Shown: piece by piece, positions 1-8,558 of the stretch
Numbering within the stretch: the first letter of the stretch is position 1
Layout: every line of letters begins with the position of its first letter
Assembly (NCBI GenBank): GCA_948472945.1
Contig: CAOKVX010000013.1
Span: 1 to 64,000, forward strand
Length of the DNA: 64,000 nt
Reading direction: 5' to 3'
Origin: an uncultured Clostridia bacterium
Lineage (GTDB): Bacteria; Bacillota; Clostridia; Lachnospirales; Lachnospiraceae
Program-made: the position numbers and the translations under genes
Notes under the pieces: generated by a model
What the model was told of the DNA's origin: nothing
The model's input: only the letters and a program-made list of their open reading frames with translations
Databases searched by the model: none

Positions 1-70
1 AAAGCCGTTGGCTTTCGAGGTGGCACTGCGAAAAGAGCAGGACAGGGCAGCGCCCACACTGCTTTTAGGA
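1..70 (+). promoter_or_regulatory. Possible T-box-like leader, 5' end cut by the window
   Basis: Positions 17-30 read GAGGTGGCACTGCG, matching 11 of 14 positions of the T-box antiterminator motif AGGGTGGNACCGCG. It is preceded by a small AAAGCC/GGCTTT hairpin (1-15). AAAGAGCAG (33-41) can pair with CTGCTTTT (59-66) just before the AGGAG ribosome site of the next gene. I see no terminator with a U run, so if real it would act on translation or be a remnant. The specifier stem, which would name the amino acid, lies outside the window. Confidence 0.3.
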
Positions 71-81
71 GTGAATTAAGA

Positions 82-1647
82 ATGATGATTTTTTATAAAA
101 AGGGAATTAATACAGTTTTTACATTGATGCTGGCAGGTATATTAATATTACTGCTGTTTTTTTCGTCAATAAATTTCATCTGTAAAACAGAATTTCTCCT
201 TTCAAATATAATATTATCAATATTTAATTTACTCTTATTTGTCTTTATGTGGATTATTTGGAATGCTTACGGTAAAGTAAGTCGGAAGCTTAAGGATTTT
301 CCATATTATAGAATCATTAAAATCAGTGCGGTATGTCTGTTTATCTGGCAGCTATATCTGTCATACAATATATTTTTTGCAGCGGGATGGGATGCAGGTA
401 CAGTGTATAAAGCGGCTGAAACCGTGGCTTTTGGCGATGTGTCGCGGCTAAACAACAATTATTTTTCCACATATCCTAACAACCTTTTTTTGGTGTCCGT
501 ATATGCGTTTGTTTTAAAGATTAACAGGGCTGTGGGAATTTTTCCAGCGGAATATCAGCTTATGTCGATTATATGCCTGAACTGTATGTGCAGCGTTGTT
601 TCATGCGTGTTGATTTATAAAATATTAGTCAGGTTTTTGAATGAAAAATATGCGTTTGTGGGATTCGTGCTTGGTGTAATCACTTTTGGATTTTCTCCGT
701 GGATAACGGTCTGTTACTCAGATACGACAGGCCTGTTATTTCCGGTCTTGCTGCTTTGGTTTTTTGTACTGCCTGAGAATGGCCGGAGAAATATGATATT
801 GCGGTTTTCAGCTTTAGTTTTGGTCGGCGTGGCCGGTTATTCCGTAAAGCCGCAGATAATAATCATAGTTATAGCGGCTGTATTAACGGAATTTATTTAT
901 ATTTTAAATGAGGAAAACATAAAAAAATTGGCTCTGAAAGCAATTATGCTTCTCCTCGGTATATTGATGGCATCGGCGCTGTTTCACGCATTTGATAAAC
1001 TTTACGAGAGGGAAGGCTTTGTGTTAAATGGCGATGCGGCTTACGGTATGTCCCACTTTTTCATGATGGGACTAAATGAAGACAGAGACGGGGTATTTGC
1101 CGAGGAAGATACATTATTTTCAAAAAGATTTAGGACGAAAGCGGAGCGTCGGAAAGCTAATCTGGAAGTCTCTCTTGAAAGACTTAATAATTTTGGGGTA
1201 GTAGGCTATGTAAAACATCTTGTTAAGAAACTTCTTGTAACATATCATGACGGTACATTTGCGTGGGGACAAGAAGGCAATTTTTTTAAGAAATATTATG
1301 ACGAGATAAATACAAAAGCAGCACCTTTTCTGCGGAACGTATATTATCCCGACGGAAAATATTATTATATATGGTCAACGGCAGCGCAGGCTGTATGGCT
1401 TATGATTTTATTATTGTGTCTTCTGTCCGGTCTGTTAGTTAATGGAAGTAATAGTGATAATATTAACATTATAAACATATTACATTTGTCTGTCGTAGGT
1501 TTAACGGTTTTTGAGCTGTTGTTTGAGTGCAGGGCAAGATATCTATACACTTATATACCGATATACTGCATTACCGCAGTATTTGGAATCAGTCCGCTAA
1601 TGAGTAAAACAGTTAAGATAACAGAAACAAAAAAATTTCTAAAATAA
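82..1647 (+). CDS. Polytopic membrane protein, GT-C glycosyltransferase-like
   Basis: 521 residues with about ten hydrophobic segments spread over the whole length, starting with one at about residues 13-31. A conserved-looking acidic loop after the third segment (AAGWDAGTVYKAAE, near residue 100) resembles the first extracytoplasmic loop of GT-C enzymes, where an Asp is catalytic. Such enzymes move a sugar from a polyprenyl-phosphate donor on the outer face of the membrane. The start ATG has AGGAG ten bases upstream. It is followed after 31 bases by the mannonate dehydratase gene, but the two need not share a role. The family is inferred from topology and this loop only; a polymer ligase or another multi-spanning protein is possible. 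Confidence 0.5.
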   Translation: MMIFYKKGINTVFTLMLAGILILLLFFSSINFICKTEFLLSNIILSIFNLLLFVFMWIIWNAYGKVSRKLKDFPYYRIIKISAVCLFIWQLYLSYNIFFAAGWDAGTVYKAAETVAFGDVSRLNNNYFSTYPNNLFLVSVYAFVLKINRAVGIFPAEYQLMSIICLNCMCSVVSCVLIYKILVRFLNEKYAFVGFVLGVITFGFSPWITVCYSDTTGLLFPVLLLWFFVLPENGRRNMILRFSALVLVGVAGYSVKPQIIIIVIAAVLTEFIYILNEENIKKLALKAIMLLLGILMASALFHAFDKLYEREGFVLNGDAAYGMSHFFMMGLNEDRDGVFAEEDTLFSKRFRTKAERRKANLEVSLERLNNFGVVGYVKHLVKKLLVTYHDGTFAWGQEGNFFKKYYDEINTKAAPFLRNVYYPDGKYYYIWSTAAQAVWLMILLLCLLSGLLVNGSNSDNINIINILHLSVVGLTVFELLFECRARYLYTYIPIYCITAVFGISPLMSKTVKITETKKFLK

Positions 1648-1678
1648 TAAGTAAAAAATTAAAGGAGGAAAATAAGCA

Positions 1679-2740
1679 ATGCAGATGACATTTCGATGGT
1701 ACGGTGAGGGAAACGACAGCGTTACCCTTAGCCAGATTAAGCAGATACCGGGAGTGGAGGGTATCGTTTGGGCATTACATGACAAGATGCCGGGTGAGAT
1801 ATGGGAAAAGGATGAAATAGCGGCTGTCAAGAGACAGCTCGACGAATACGGATTTAATATGGATGTGGTTGAGTCCGTCAATGTCCACGACGACATTAAA
1901 ACGGCAGGACCTGATCGCGACAAATACATAGAAAACTATATACAGACAATACGCAATCTTAAGGAATTCGGCGTAAAAGTAATATGTTATAATTTTATGC
2001 CTGTATTCGACTGGACGAGAACCGATTTATTCCATCCGCTGCCTGACGGTTCGACAGCGCTGTTCTATGAAAAGGAGAAGATTGTTGACGACCCTGAGGA
2101 GATGGCTCGGTACATACTTAAAAACTGCGAGGGATATACAATGCCGGGTTGGGAGCCTGAGAGAATGTCAAAGCTTCGGGAGCTTTTTGATATGTATAAG
2201 GATGTGACAAAAGAAAAGCTTTGGGAAAACCTTAAATATTTTCTTGAGGCGCTTATGCCGGTATGCCGCGAATGCGACATAAAGATGGCTATTCATTCGG
2301 ACGACCCGCCGTGGGATATATTTGGTCTGCCTAGGCTTATAGTGGACGAGGAGTCTGTAGATTACTTCTGTAAACTTGTGGACGACCCATATAACTGCCT
2401 TACACTCTGTTCCGGTTCACTTGGCTCCAATCCAAAAAATAACGTGGCGGATATAGTGAGAAAGCACTGTGACAGAATTGCATTTGCGCACGTGCGCAAC
2501 GTAAAACATTTTGACAACGGTGATTTCAGCGAGGCGTCGCACAGGGACTGCGACGGAGACGTAGGAGTAATTGAAATAATGAAAGCATATCATAAGTGCG
2601 GATTTGACGGATATATGCGTCCGGACCACGGCCGCCATATCTGGGGGGAGAAGTGCCGTCCGGGTTACGGTCTGTATGACAGGGCTCTCGGCGTAATGTA
2701 TCTGCTGGGATGCTGGGATATGCTTGAGAACATTAAATAA
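1679..2740 (+). CDS. uxuA: Mannonate dehydratase
   Basis: 353 residues, full length for UxuA. The enzyme removes water from D-mannonate to give 2-keto-3-deoxygluconate, a step in glucuronate use. It starts MQMTFRWYGEGNDSV, typical of the family, and keeps the metal and substrate motifs: HSDDPPW near residue 206, LCSGSLGSN near 244, FAHVRN near 265 and RPDHGR near 317. The Shine-Dalgarno AAAGGAGG lies ten bases before the ATG. No other uronate-pathway gene (uxaC, uxuB, kdgK) is near, so it stands alone in this window. Confidence 0.95.
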   Translation: MQMTFRWYGEGNDSVTLSQIKQIPGVEGIVWALHDKMPGEIWEKDEIAAVKRQLDEYGFNMDVVESVNVHDDIKTAGPDRDKYIENYIQTIRNLKEFGVKVICYNFMPVFDWTRTDLFHPLPDGSTALFYEKEKIVDDPEEMARYILKNCEGYTMPGWEPERMSKLRELFDMYKDVTKEKLWENLKYFLEALMPVCRECDIKMAIHSDDPPWDIFGLPRLIVDEESVDYFCKLVDDPYNCLTLCSGSLGSNPKNNVADIVRKHCDRIAFAHVRNVKHFDNGDFSEASHRDCDGDVGVIEIMKAYHKCGFDGYMRPDHGRHIWGEKCRPGYGLYDRALGVMYLLGCWDMLENIK

Positions 2741-2762
2741 TTAAACCTATAATGATATAGCA

Positions 2763-2791
2763 TTGAATCGAACAACATATTGTATTATAAT
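2763..2791 (+). promoter_or_regulatory. Sigma-A-type promoter of the wall amidase gene
   Basis: TTGAAT (2763-2768), a 17-base spacer and TATAAT (2786-2791), about 90 bases before the amidase start. Seen directly; activity is inferred from the near-consensus sequence. Confidence 0.65.
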
Positions 2792-2879
2792 AGACAATAT
2801 TAGTACAAAATGTGACACTTTTTTAACATCAGTGTTGTCTAATTTATAAGTAAAGATTGTTGTGAAAGGATTTGCTATA

Positions 2880-5072
2880 ATGATATTAAATATAAAAAGA
2901 GTAAATAACAAAAGAATATTATTTATCGGGGCGCTGTTATTACTTATGTTTTTTTCTGTCGTAATCGGTACAAAACACTCCCAAGCTGCACTGAAAGTCA
3001 AGTATAACGGAAAATCGAGTAAATACTATGGGAAACAGGTAAAATCATATTTGGACGGAAAAACCATAAAGGCAGACGGGACAAAAGGACTTGTCCTTAA
3101 CAAAACCCTTATGGTTTCATATAAGGACGTATTTAAAAAATCCTGTAAAGCTAAGACAAGCTATAATTCCAAGACCGGAAAGATTGTTATAAAAGACAAC
3201 GGCGTCACTGTCAAACTGAAAGTTGGCAGTAAAAATGCGTCGATAAACGGTAAAAAGACAAAGTTAAAACAGGCTCCAATCAAAGTTAAGTATGTCAAAA
3301 AGAAGAAGACAAAAATTCTTGTGCCTGCGAAGTATGTTGCAAAGGCTTTAGGATATAAATATACTTATAATAAAAATGACGCAAGACTTGACCTGACAAG
3401 TCCTTTCGTACTCATATACAATAAAAAATATAACATCTATAAGAGCTACTTCGGCGGACTTGTTTATGATAATACTACAATAGATATAAGCAAAATGCCG
3501 ATATTTAAACTTAACGGCTCCGTGATGATGCCTGCAAAATATATTTTCTCTGATATTATGGGAATAGGATACTCGTATGATGAGGGTAATGGTAATATAA
3601 CCTTATCCAACGACTTTTTTAAGGTTACTCTAAATATTAATAATAATATTGCTAAAATAACTGATTTGAGTACAGAAAGCACGTCCGAGCTTGCTTTGAG
3701 CACAAAACCACTGATAGTTAAGCGAAAGGATTCCGGTTATACCGATATCATGGTACCTGCTTCGGCCATTGTGCAGGCGATGGGTTATTACTACAAGTGG
3801 GATTCGTCATTAAAAATATGCAATATACACACCGAGACCTATTTTGACTGGAAACAGAAAGATGTTGTCTATGACAATGCGCTTTACAGCAACGCTCTGA
3901 CAGGTGTTAAGACGGCGTATGACATTACGAACAACACAATAGTTTTGTCTGTGACATTTGCAAATAATATTGAACAGTCTTCATTTGCAATAACCGAAGA
4001 TGATATAAATAATATGCTTTATATCGATATACCGGGATGTGTTAATCTGCTGGCAGACAAAAATTATACTATGAGCGGACAAAACATAGACGTAATCAGT
4101 TCCGATCAGTCGTCAACCGGAGCCCGTATAACTTTGACGCTTCACAACCCAATATCACAGTATCACTCTGTTTCAGGAAACACCCTTAACATTTATATAA
4201 CAGAGGGGTGGAAGACTGATTACGGACTTAGAATAAAAAAACCGGATTATGTGACATTTGAGCAGTTTTCGTTGGACGACAGATATTATGAGAACAAGTT
4301 TATAATTTCTGTTCCTGGCAATCTCACAGAGTTTTTTGCGGCTAATCCTATAGTAAATAAATCTGCCAACATTTCGTCATACAATGTAGAGTTCGTGAAC
4401 AATATGACTAATATAGTTGTGAACACAAAGAAGCTGCAGGGCTGTAAACTTGTTAATCTCGGCAATATTATAGGTGTAATTGTCGACGAACCGCACAATG
4501 TTTATGAAAACATTGTAGTGCTTGACCCCGGACACGGCGGTAAAGACCCCGGAGCTCAGAATAAAGGTGTTAATGAGAGCGATTTAAATTTTACAATATT
4601 ATATGAGTATGGAAAAGAGTTTTTCAATTCGCCTGAATCGCCTGTAAAGGCTTATTGGACAAGAGTTAACGATACATATATAACTCTTGATGACCGCGCA
4701 AAATTTGCGTCAAAGATTGGGGCGGATATGTTTGTCAGCCTTCACATGAACTCAGCCACAAACACTTCGGCCAAGGGCACGGAAGTATATTACTCCACTT
4801 CAAATAACAGCGCAAATGCATTTGGTCTTACGAGCAATAAGCTTGCATCAAATTGTCTGTCTAAAATTACGCCGGCGATATCAACGGAAGTCAGGGGAGT
4901 AAAATCGGCAAATTATTATGTAATAAGATATAACAGCGTGCCCGCAGTTTTAATCGAGCTCGGTTTCATATCTAACTCAAGTGATTTTAAAATATTAACG
5001 AATGCCAATTCTCAAAAAAACGCGGCAAAGGCCATATATGAAGCGGTAGCAGCATCCTTTGCCGGGAGATAA
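2880..5072 (+). CDS. Secreted N-acetylmuramoyl-L-alanine amidase with copper-amine-oxidase-like N-terminal repeats
   Basis: About 730 residues. An N-terminal hydrophobic signal segment (ILFIGALLLLMFFSVVIG) is followed by Lys- and Tyr-rich repeats of the copper amine oxidase N-terminal-like (stalk/wall-binding) type, then AMIN-like beta regions. The C-terminal third is an Amidase_3 zinc amidase: LDPGHGGKDPGAQ near residue 550, a zinc Glu in NESDLNF, SLHMNSA, and the final catalytic Glu in LIELGFISN. It would cut the bond between muramic acid and the stem peptide outside the cell. I chose the ATG at 2880 because AAAGGA lies nine bases before it; an in-frame GTG at 2862 lacks a site. It converges on the recombinase gene downstream. 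Confidence 0.9.
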   Translation: MILNIKRVNNKRILFIGALLLLMFFSVVIGTKHSQAALKVKYNGKSSKYYGKQVKSYLDGKTIKADGTKGLVLNKTLMVSYKDVFKKSCKAKTSYNSKTGKIVIKDNGVTVKLKVGSKNASINGKKTKLKQAPIKVKYVKKKKTKILVPAKYVAKALGYKYTYNKNDARLDLTSPFVLIYNKKYNIYKSYFGGLVYDNTTIDISKMPIFKLNGSVMMPAKYIFSDIMGIGYSYDEGNGNITLSNDFFKVTLNINNNIAKITDLSTESTSELALSTKPLIVKRKDSGYTDIMVPASAIVQAMGYYYKWDSSLKICNIHTETYFDWKQKDVVYDNALYSNALTGVKTAYDITNNTIVLSVTFANNIEQSSFAITEDDINNMLYIDIPGCVNLLADKNYTMSGQNIDVISSDQSSTGARITLTLHNPISQYHSVSGNTLNIYITEGWKTDYGLRIKKPDYVTFEQFSLDDRYYENKFIISVPGNLTEFFAANPIVNKSANISSYNVEFVNNMTNIVVNTKKLQGCKLVNLGNIIGVIVDEPHNVYENIVVLDPGHGGKDPGAQNKGVNESDLNFTILYEYGKEFFNSPESPVKAYWTRVNDTYITLDDRAKFASKIGADMFVSLHMNSATNTSAKGTEVYYSTSNNSANAFGLTSNKLASNCLSKITPAISTEVRGVKSANYYVIRYNSVPAVLIELGFISNSSDFKILTNANSQKNAAKAIYEAVAASFAGR

Positions 5073-5092
5073 GCAGGGAGATAATTGTTTGT

Positions 5093-6175
5093 TCAGTTCG
5101 GTTTTCTTAATGATACCGCATTTGCGGCGCTGCGCTTTATATCCTCGTCCAGCGCCGCATAATGTTTTCTGGTTGTATTGACATCGTTGTGGCCTAAAAC
5201 TTCCGCGACAAGGTATATGTCGCCTGTCTGGCGGTAAAGGTTTGTTCCGTACGTACTTCTCAATTTGTGGGGCGTGATATGTTTGAATGTTGTTATCTTG
5301 CCGGAATATTCGTTTACAAGGTTTTCTATTGCCTGTATGCTCATTCTTCTTTTCTGAATGGATAAAAACAAAGCGTCCTCGTGGCCCTGAACAGCCGTAA
5401 CCGTCCCCCTGTCCTTTAAATATTCCAACAGTGCATACTCTACCTCATCTCCAAAATATACGTAGTCTTCCTTTTGGCCTTTTCGCATAATCCTTATGCG
5501 GTTATTTTTGAAATCAATATCATTAATATCAATTCCGACGCATTCGCTCACACGTATTCCTGTACCAAGCATCAGTGTAAACAGGGCAAGATTACGCGAT
5601 TTATTCTTTTCATAATATACTTTTTTCATCCCCGATAAATTGTCTCCGCCTTTTTCGACAAGGTCTAAAAGCTCCGCAACCTCATCGGCGTCAAGCCTTA
5701 CAATTTCCTTATTCCTAAGCTTTGGCATATCTACCAGCAATGTCGGATTGCTGCTTATCATCTGTTTTTTGTAATAATATGCGTAAAAGCTCCTTAGTGA
5801 GGACAATTTCCTGTGTATGCCGCGAACCGAGTTTTTGCACTGCCTGCCGTAACTATTTACATATACTTTGAGGTATTCGGCAAACTCCTCTATATCAATT
5901 GCCGTTATGCGCTCCAGATCATTAAGTTTAAAGTCTGACGTTTCATAATTTTTATATAAGGGATTTGTCTCTATCAAAAAATTAAAGAAAAGCCTTATAT
6001 CATATACATATGAAATTCTTGTCTTAGCTGTAGTCGTGGTTTCCATAGCCCTGAAAAATTCCCGGCAGAAAGAGGGCATAGTGAGCATTACCTCGCGCAG
6101 CTTTAAAGTGTAATTGATTTCGAGCTGTTCGTGGTAAGTTATTTTTTTTGCCTGACTGACCTTTTTGTTATCCAT
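5093..6175 (-). CDS. Tyrosine recombinase, XerC/XerD type
   Basis: 360 residues. An N-terminal SAM-like core-binding domain (about residues 30-130) comes before the catalytic domain. The active-site set is complete: Arg in GTGIRVSE, HxxR in TPHKLRSTYG, His in LGHNDVNTT and Tyr in RKHYAAL. Members resolve chromosome dimers or move phages and transposons. No excisionase, phage gene or integration repeat is visible beside it, and Clostridia often carry such a gene in the core genome, so I favour a chromosomal Xer protein over an element integrase. A Shine-Dalgarno AAAGGAAAG lies before the ATG. Confidence 0.85.
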   Translation of the reverse strand: MDNKKVSQAKKITYHEQLEINYTLKLREVMLTMPSFCREFFRAMETTTTAKTRISYVYDIRLFFNFLIETNPLYKNYETSDFKLNDLERITAIDIEEFAEYLKVYVNSYGRQCKNSVRGIHRKLSSLRSFYAYYYKKQMISSNPTLLVDMPKLRNKEIVRLDADEVAELLDLVEKGGDNLSGMKKVYYEKNKSRNLALFTLMLGTGIRVSECVGIDINDIDFKNNRIRIMRKGQKEDYVYFGDEVEYALLEYLKDRGTVTAVQGHEDALFLSIQKRRMSIQAIENLVNEYSGKITTFKHITPHKLRSTYGTNLYRQTGDIYLVAEVLGHNDVNTTRKHYAALDEDIKRSAANAVSLRKPN

Positions 6176-6344
6176 AATAATTCTTTCCTTTATCTATTAA
6201 TATTAATTATAATAACTAACTTTTATATATTATAAAGCCTTGTCATCCATATGTCTATACGCTTAACTCTCTTTAAAAAACTGGAGTTTGTCCAAGAGAG
6301 TATTTGTAGTCTTATAATATACTTAAATACATTGAGACTTTTAA

Positions 6345-6363
6345 GGCTGCAAAATTTGCAGCC
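6345..6363. repeat. Short inverted repeat in the recombinase-blaI gap
   Basis: GGCTGC (6345-6350) and GCAGCC (6358-6363) are separated by AAAATTT, and the whole 19 bases read as a palindrome. There is no T run, so it is not an evident terminator. It lies in the 258-base gap between the recombinase and the BlaI-type gene; I see no gene in that gap. Confidence 0.4.
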
Positions 6364-6433
6364 CAAGAACCGATATGTTTAAACTATATCCAATTAACCA
6401 TATAATGCACTCAAGATTTAATTACATCTGATT

Positions 6434-6829
6434 TTAATTGAATCTTAATGAACCATTTTTTTGTTCGTCAATTATCCTTTCGAGCTCAAATAATTCCGCC
6501 GATGTCATTTTTCTGTTGCGGAGATATTCGATAAAAAAGTTGTTCAATGATGAATTGTAAAGTTTGCTGAATAAAGCTTCTGTTTCAATACTCTGAACGG
6601 TTCTCTTGTTAATTTTGGCACGACACAAAAACCCCGGGTCAATACGTTCAATGGCCCCTTTGTCTATCAGTCGCTTGATTACAGTGTATGTAGTGTTTTT
6701 TTCCCATCCGATATATTCCTTGATTATCTTTGAAATATCTTTTGCGGCAAGCTCCCTGTTTGACCAAAGCAGTTCCATTACATTTAATTCACCCTCATGA
6801 AGGCGTATTTCATTTTTTTGTGTTTCCAT
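6434..6829 (-). CDS. BlaI/MecI-family penicillinase-repressor-type regulator
   Basis: About 131 residues. The winged-helix N-terminal half is typical of the family: LHEGELNVMELLWSNRELAAKDI, then the recognition helix region KNTTYTVIKRLIDKGAIERI. The C-terminal half is the dimerisation region cut by BlaR1-type proteases in the classic system. I moved the start to 6829 because GGGGGA lies nine bases before it; the upstream in-frame extension runs through the operators. No blaR1 protease and no beta-lactamase gene is adjacent, so it is an orphan here. Its own promoter region carries TACA-NN-TGTA dyads, so it probably represses itself. Confidence 0.88.
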   Translation of the reverse strand: METQKNEIRLHEGELNVMELLWSNRELAAKDISKIIKEYIGWEKNTTYTVIKRLIDKGAIERIDPGFLCRAKINKRTVQSIETEALFSKLYNSSLNNFFIEYLRNRKMTSAELFELERIIDEQKNGSLRFN

Positions 6830-6859
6830 AATATAAATCCCCCATAACAACTCGCATTT

Positions 6860-6890
6860 TACAGCTGTAGAGCGCATTTCTATAACTGTA
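6860..6890. promoter_or_regulatory. BlaI-type operator pair
   Basis: TACAGCTGTA (6860-6869) is a perfect TACA-NN-TGTA dyad. TATAACTGTA (6881-6890) is a one-mismatch copy, with start points 21 bases (two helical turns) apart. Further half-sites TCTACA occur at 6921-6926 and 6943-6948. The dyad type is the known MecI/BlaI site; binding here is inferred. Confidence 0.7.
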
Positions 6891-6940
6891 GAATCGCCAA
6901 AAATACACACCCAAGAACATTCTACAAGACGAGCAACTCT

Positions 6941-6969
6941 ATTCTACATAATTAGAAAGCGTTTGTCAA
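6941..6969 (-). promoter_or_regulatory. Promoter of the BlaI-type gene
   Basis: On the minus strand, TTGACA (6969-6964), a 17-base spacer and TAGAAT (6946-6941). A TGTAGA operator half-site overlaps the -10 box, which fits repression by the product of the gene. Confidence 0.75.
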
Positions 6970-7036
6970 CCTTAATTATCAATAATTTACCAGTTAAAAA
7001 CGGACTTCTGCCCTTATTAAACCCCATAATAATACT

Positions 7037-8005
7037 TCAGCATCTGGTCATGGACATTAAAATATCCGTAAAATATTCAGGCAGTTCGGAATCGTACTCT
7101 ACATACTCATTTGTTGAAGGATGAATAAAGCCTATAGTCTTTGCGTGGAGAACCTGGCCTAAAGTTTGGATTGGCTGCTTACAGGACCCGTATACCGTAT
7201 CACCCAATAACGGATGATGTATACTCGACATATGTACCCTTATTTGATGTGTTCTGCCCGTCTCAAGGTTACATTTTATATGAGTAAAATATTCGTGTTT
7301 GTTTGGAAAGATATATCTGTCTATTACGGAATAATGTGTTATAGATTGTCTTCCGTTCGGATTTACAGACATTTTTTTGCGCTCTATGTTGTCTCTGGCA
7401 ATCGGTTTGTCAATGGTTCCCGAGTCTTCTTTAATTCGGCCTGACGCAATTGCCTGATATGTCCTTGTAATGGAATGTACGGCAAGCTGCCCGGCAATAA
7501 TATTGTGTGCTTTGTCGTTCTTGCACACAACAAGCAGGCCTGTTGTGTCCTTGTCGATTCTGTGGACGATTCCGGGCCTAAGTATGCCGTTTATTCCCGA
7601 AAGCTTGTCCCCACAGTGGTACATCAGCGCATTTACGAGCGTTCCGCTGTAATGTCCGGGTGCGGGATGAACTACCATGCCCTTTGGCTTATTTACTATA
7701 ACGATGTCGTCGTCCTCGTGTACTATGTTCAATGGAATGTTTTCCGGTAAAATATCCGGCTTTTTCGGAGATGGAATTATGACGCAGAGTAAATCGTCCG
7801 CTGAGAGCTTATAATTTGCTTTTACAGCTTTTTGATTTACCGTTATGCTGCCGTCTTTTATGATTTTCTGAATGTAGCTTCTTGATATGTCGGGCAGCAT
7901 TTTGGATATAAATTTATCTATGCGCTGCCCTTCATTATCTATTGAAATAATTATGTTGAATTGTGTGTCTTCTGACTGTTTGCCAGCGTTTAATTTTTCC
8001 GACAT
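7037..8005 (-). CDS. rluD: 23S rRNA pseudouridine synthase, RluD type
   Basis: 322 residues. An S4 RNA-binding domain (about residues 18-70, RIDKFISKMLPDISRSYIQKII) precedes the catalytic domain, which has the RluA-family signature HRIDKDTTGLLVV near residue 148 with its catalytic Asp. The HQIRVHMSSIHHPLLGD block near 255 is also conserved. The enzyme isomerises uridines in 23S rRNA. The start has AAAGGCGG before it. It follows lspA by 37 bases, the common lspA-rluD order in Firmicutes. Confidence 0.93.
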   Translation of the reverse strand: MSEKLNAGKQSEDTQFNIIISIDNEGQRIDKFISKMLPDISRSYIQKIIKDGSITVNQKAVKANYKLSADDLLCVIIPSPKKPDILPENIPLNIVHEDDDIVIVNKPKGMVVHPAPGHYSGTLVNALMYHCGDKLSGINGILRPGIVHRIDKDTTGLLVVCKNDKAHNIIAGQLAVHSITRTYQAIASGRIKEDSGTIDKPIARDNIERKKMSVNPNGRQSITHYSVIDRYIFPNKHEYFTHIKCNLETGRTHQIRVHMSSIHHPLLGDTVYGSCKQPIQTLGQVLHAKTIGFIHPSTNEYVEYDSELPEYFTDILMSMTRC

Positions 8006-8042
8006 CTATCCGCCTTTCTATGTTTTTTGTCAGTGATAGTAT

Positions 8043-8558
8043 TTATATATCTTTTCCTTTAAATATCGCTGAGAGCTGCTCATCATTATAATAAAAAATA
8101 GTCAATACGAATAAAAGCAGTGCGGCGCTGCACACATAAATATCAGCCACGTTAAATCTGGGAAACGAGTACTTGCCAAAATCAAAAGCAATAAAGTCAA
8201 TTACATAGCCGTTATTGATTCGGTCTATAAGATTCCCTATAGCTCCTGAAAATAATATGATAAGAGTTACCCTGAGCGGCCTGTAAAGTTTTTCATCAGG
8301 CAATTTAATATTTACAAATATTATAATCATTGCAAATATTATTGTCACGATACAGAAAAAGATTCTGGAGTCACTCAAAATTCCGAATGCAGCGCCCCTG
8401 TTATGTACCAGTTCAAGATAAAAGAAGCCTTCTATAATATCTTTGTCATCGCCTATAAGAGATGCAGCTGCAATATATTTTGTTATCTGGTCAATTGCAA
8501 TTAAAATAAGTGTAACTATAATAAAAAATACTATGTTTTTGATTTTTCTTTTACTCAT
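8043..8558 (-). CDS. lspA: Lipoprotein signal peptidase II
   Basis: 171 residues with four membrane segments. It removes signal peptides from prolipoproteins in the membrane. The aspartyl protease motifs are intact: NRGAAFGIL, GAIGNLIDRINNGYVIDF and FPRFNVADIYV, the last two with the catalytic Asp pair. The start at 8558 is set by GGAGG eight bases upstream, and it lies inside the end of aroB (overlap of 8 bases). An earlier in-frame ATG four codons up has no site. The DacA-type lipoprotein of this window is a likely substrate. Confidence 0.95.
   Translation of the reverse strand: MSKRKIKNIVFFIIVTLILIAIDQITKYIAAASLIGDDKDIIEGFFYLELVHNRGAAFGILSDSRIFFCIVTIIFAMIIIFVNIKLPDEKLYRPLRVTLIILFSGAIGNLIDRINNGYVIDFIAFDFGKYSFPRFNVADIYVCSAALLLFVLTIFYYNDEQLSAIFKGKDI

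Noticed and set aside
5093-6175. Tyrosine recombinase as the prophage integrase
   Set aside because: It is over 35 kb from the prophage, with only host genes between and no attachment repeat next to it.
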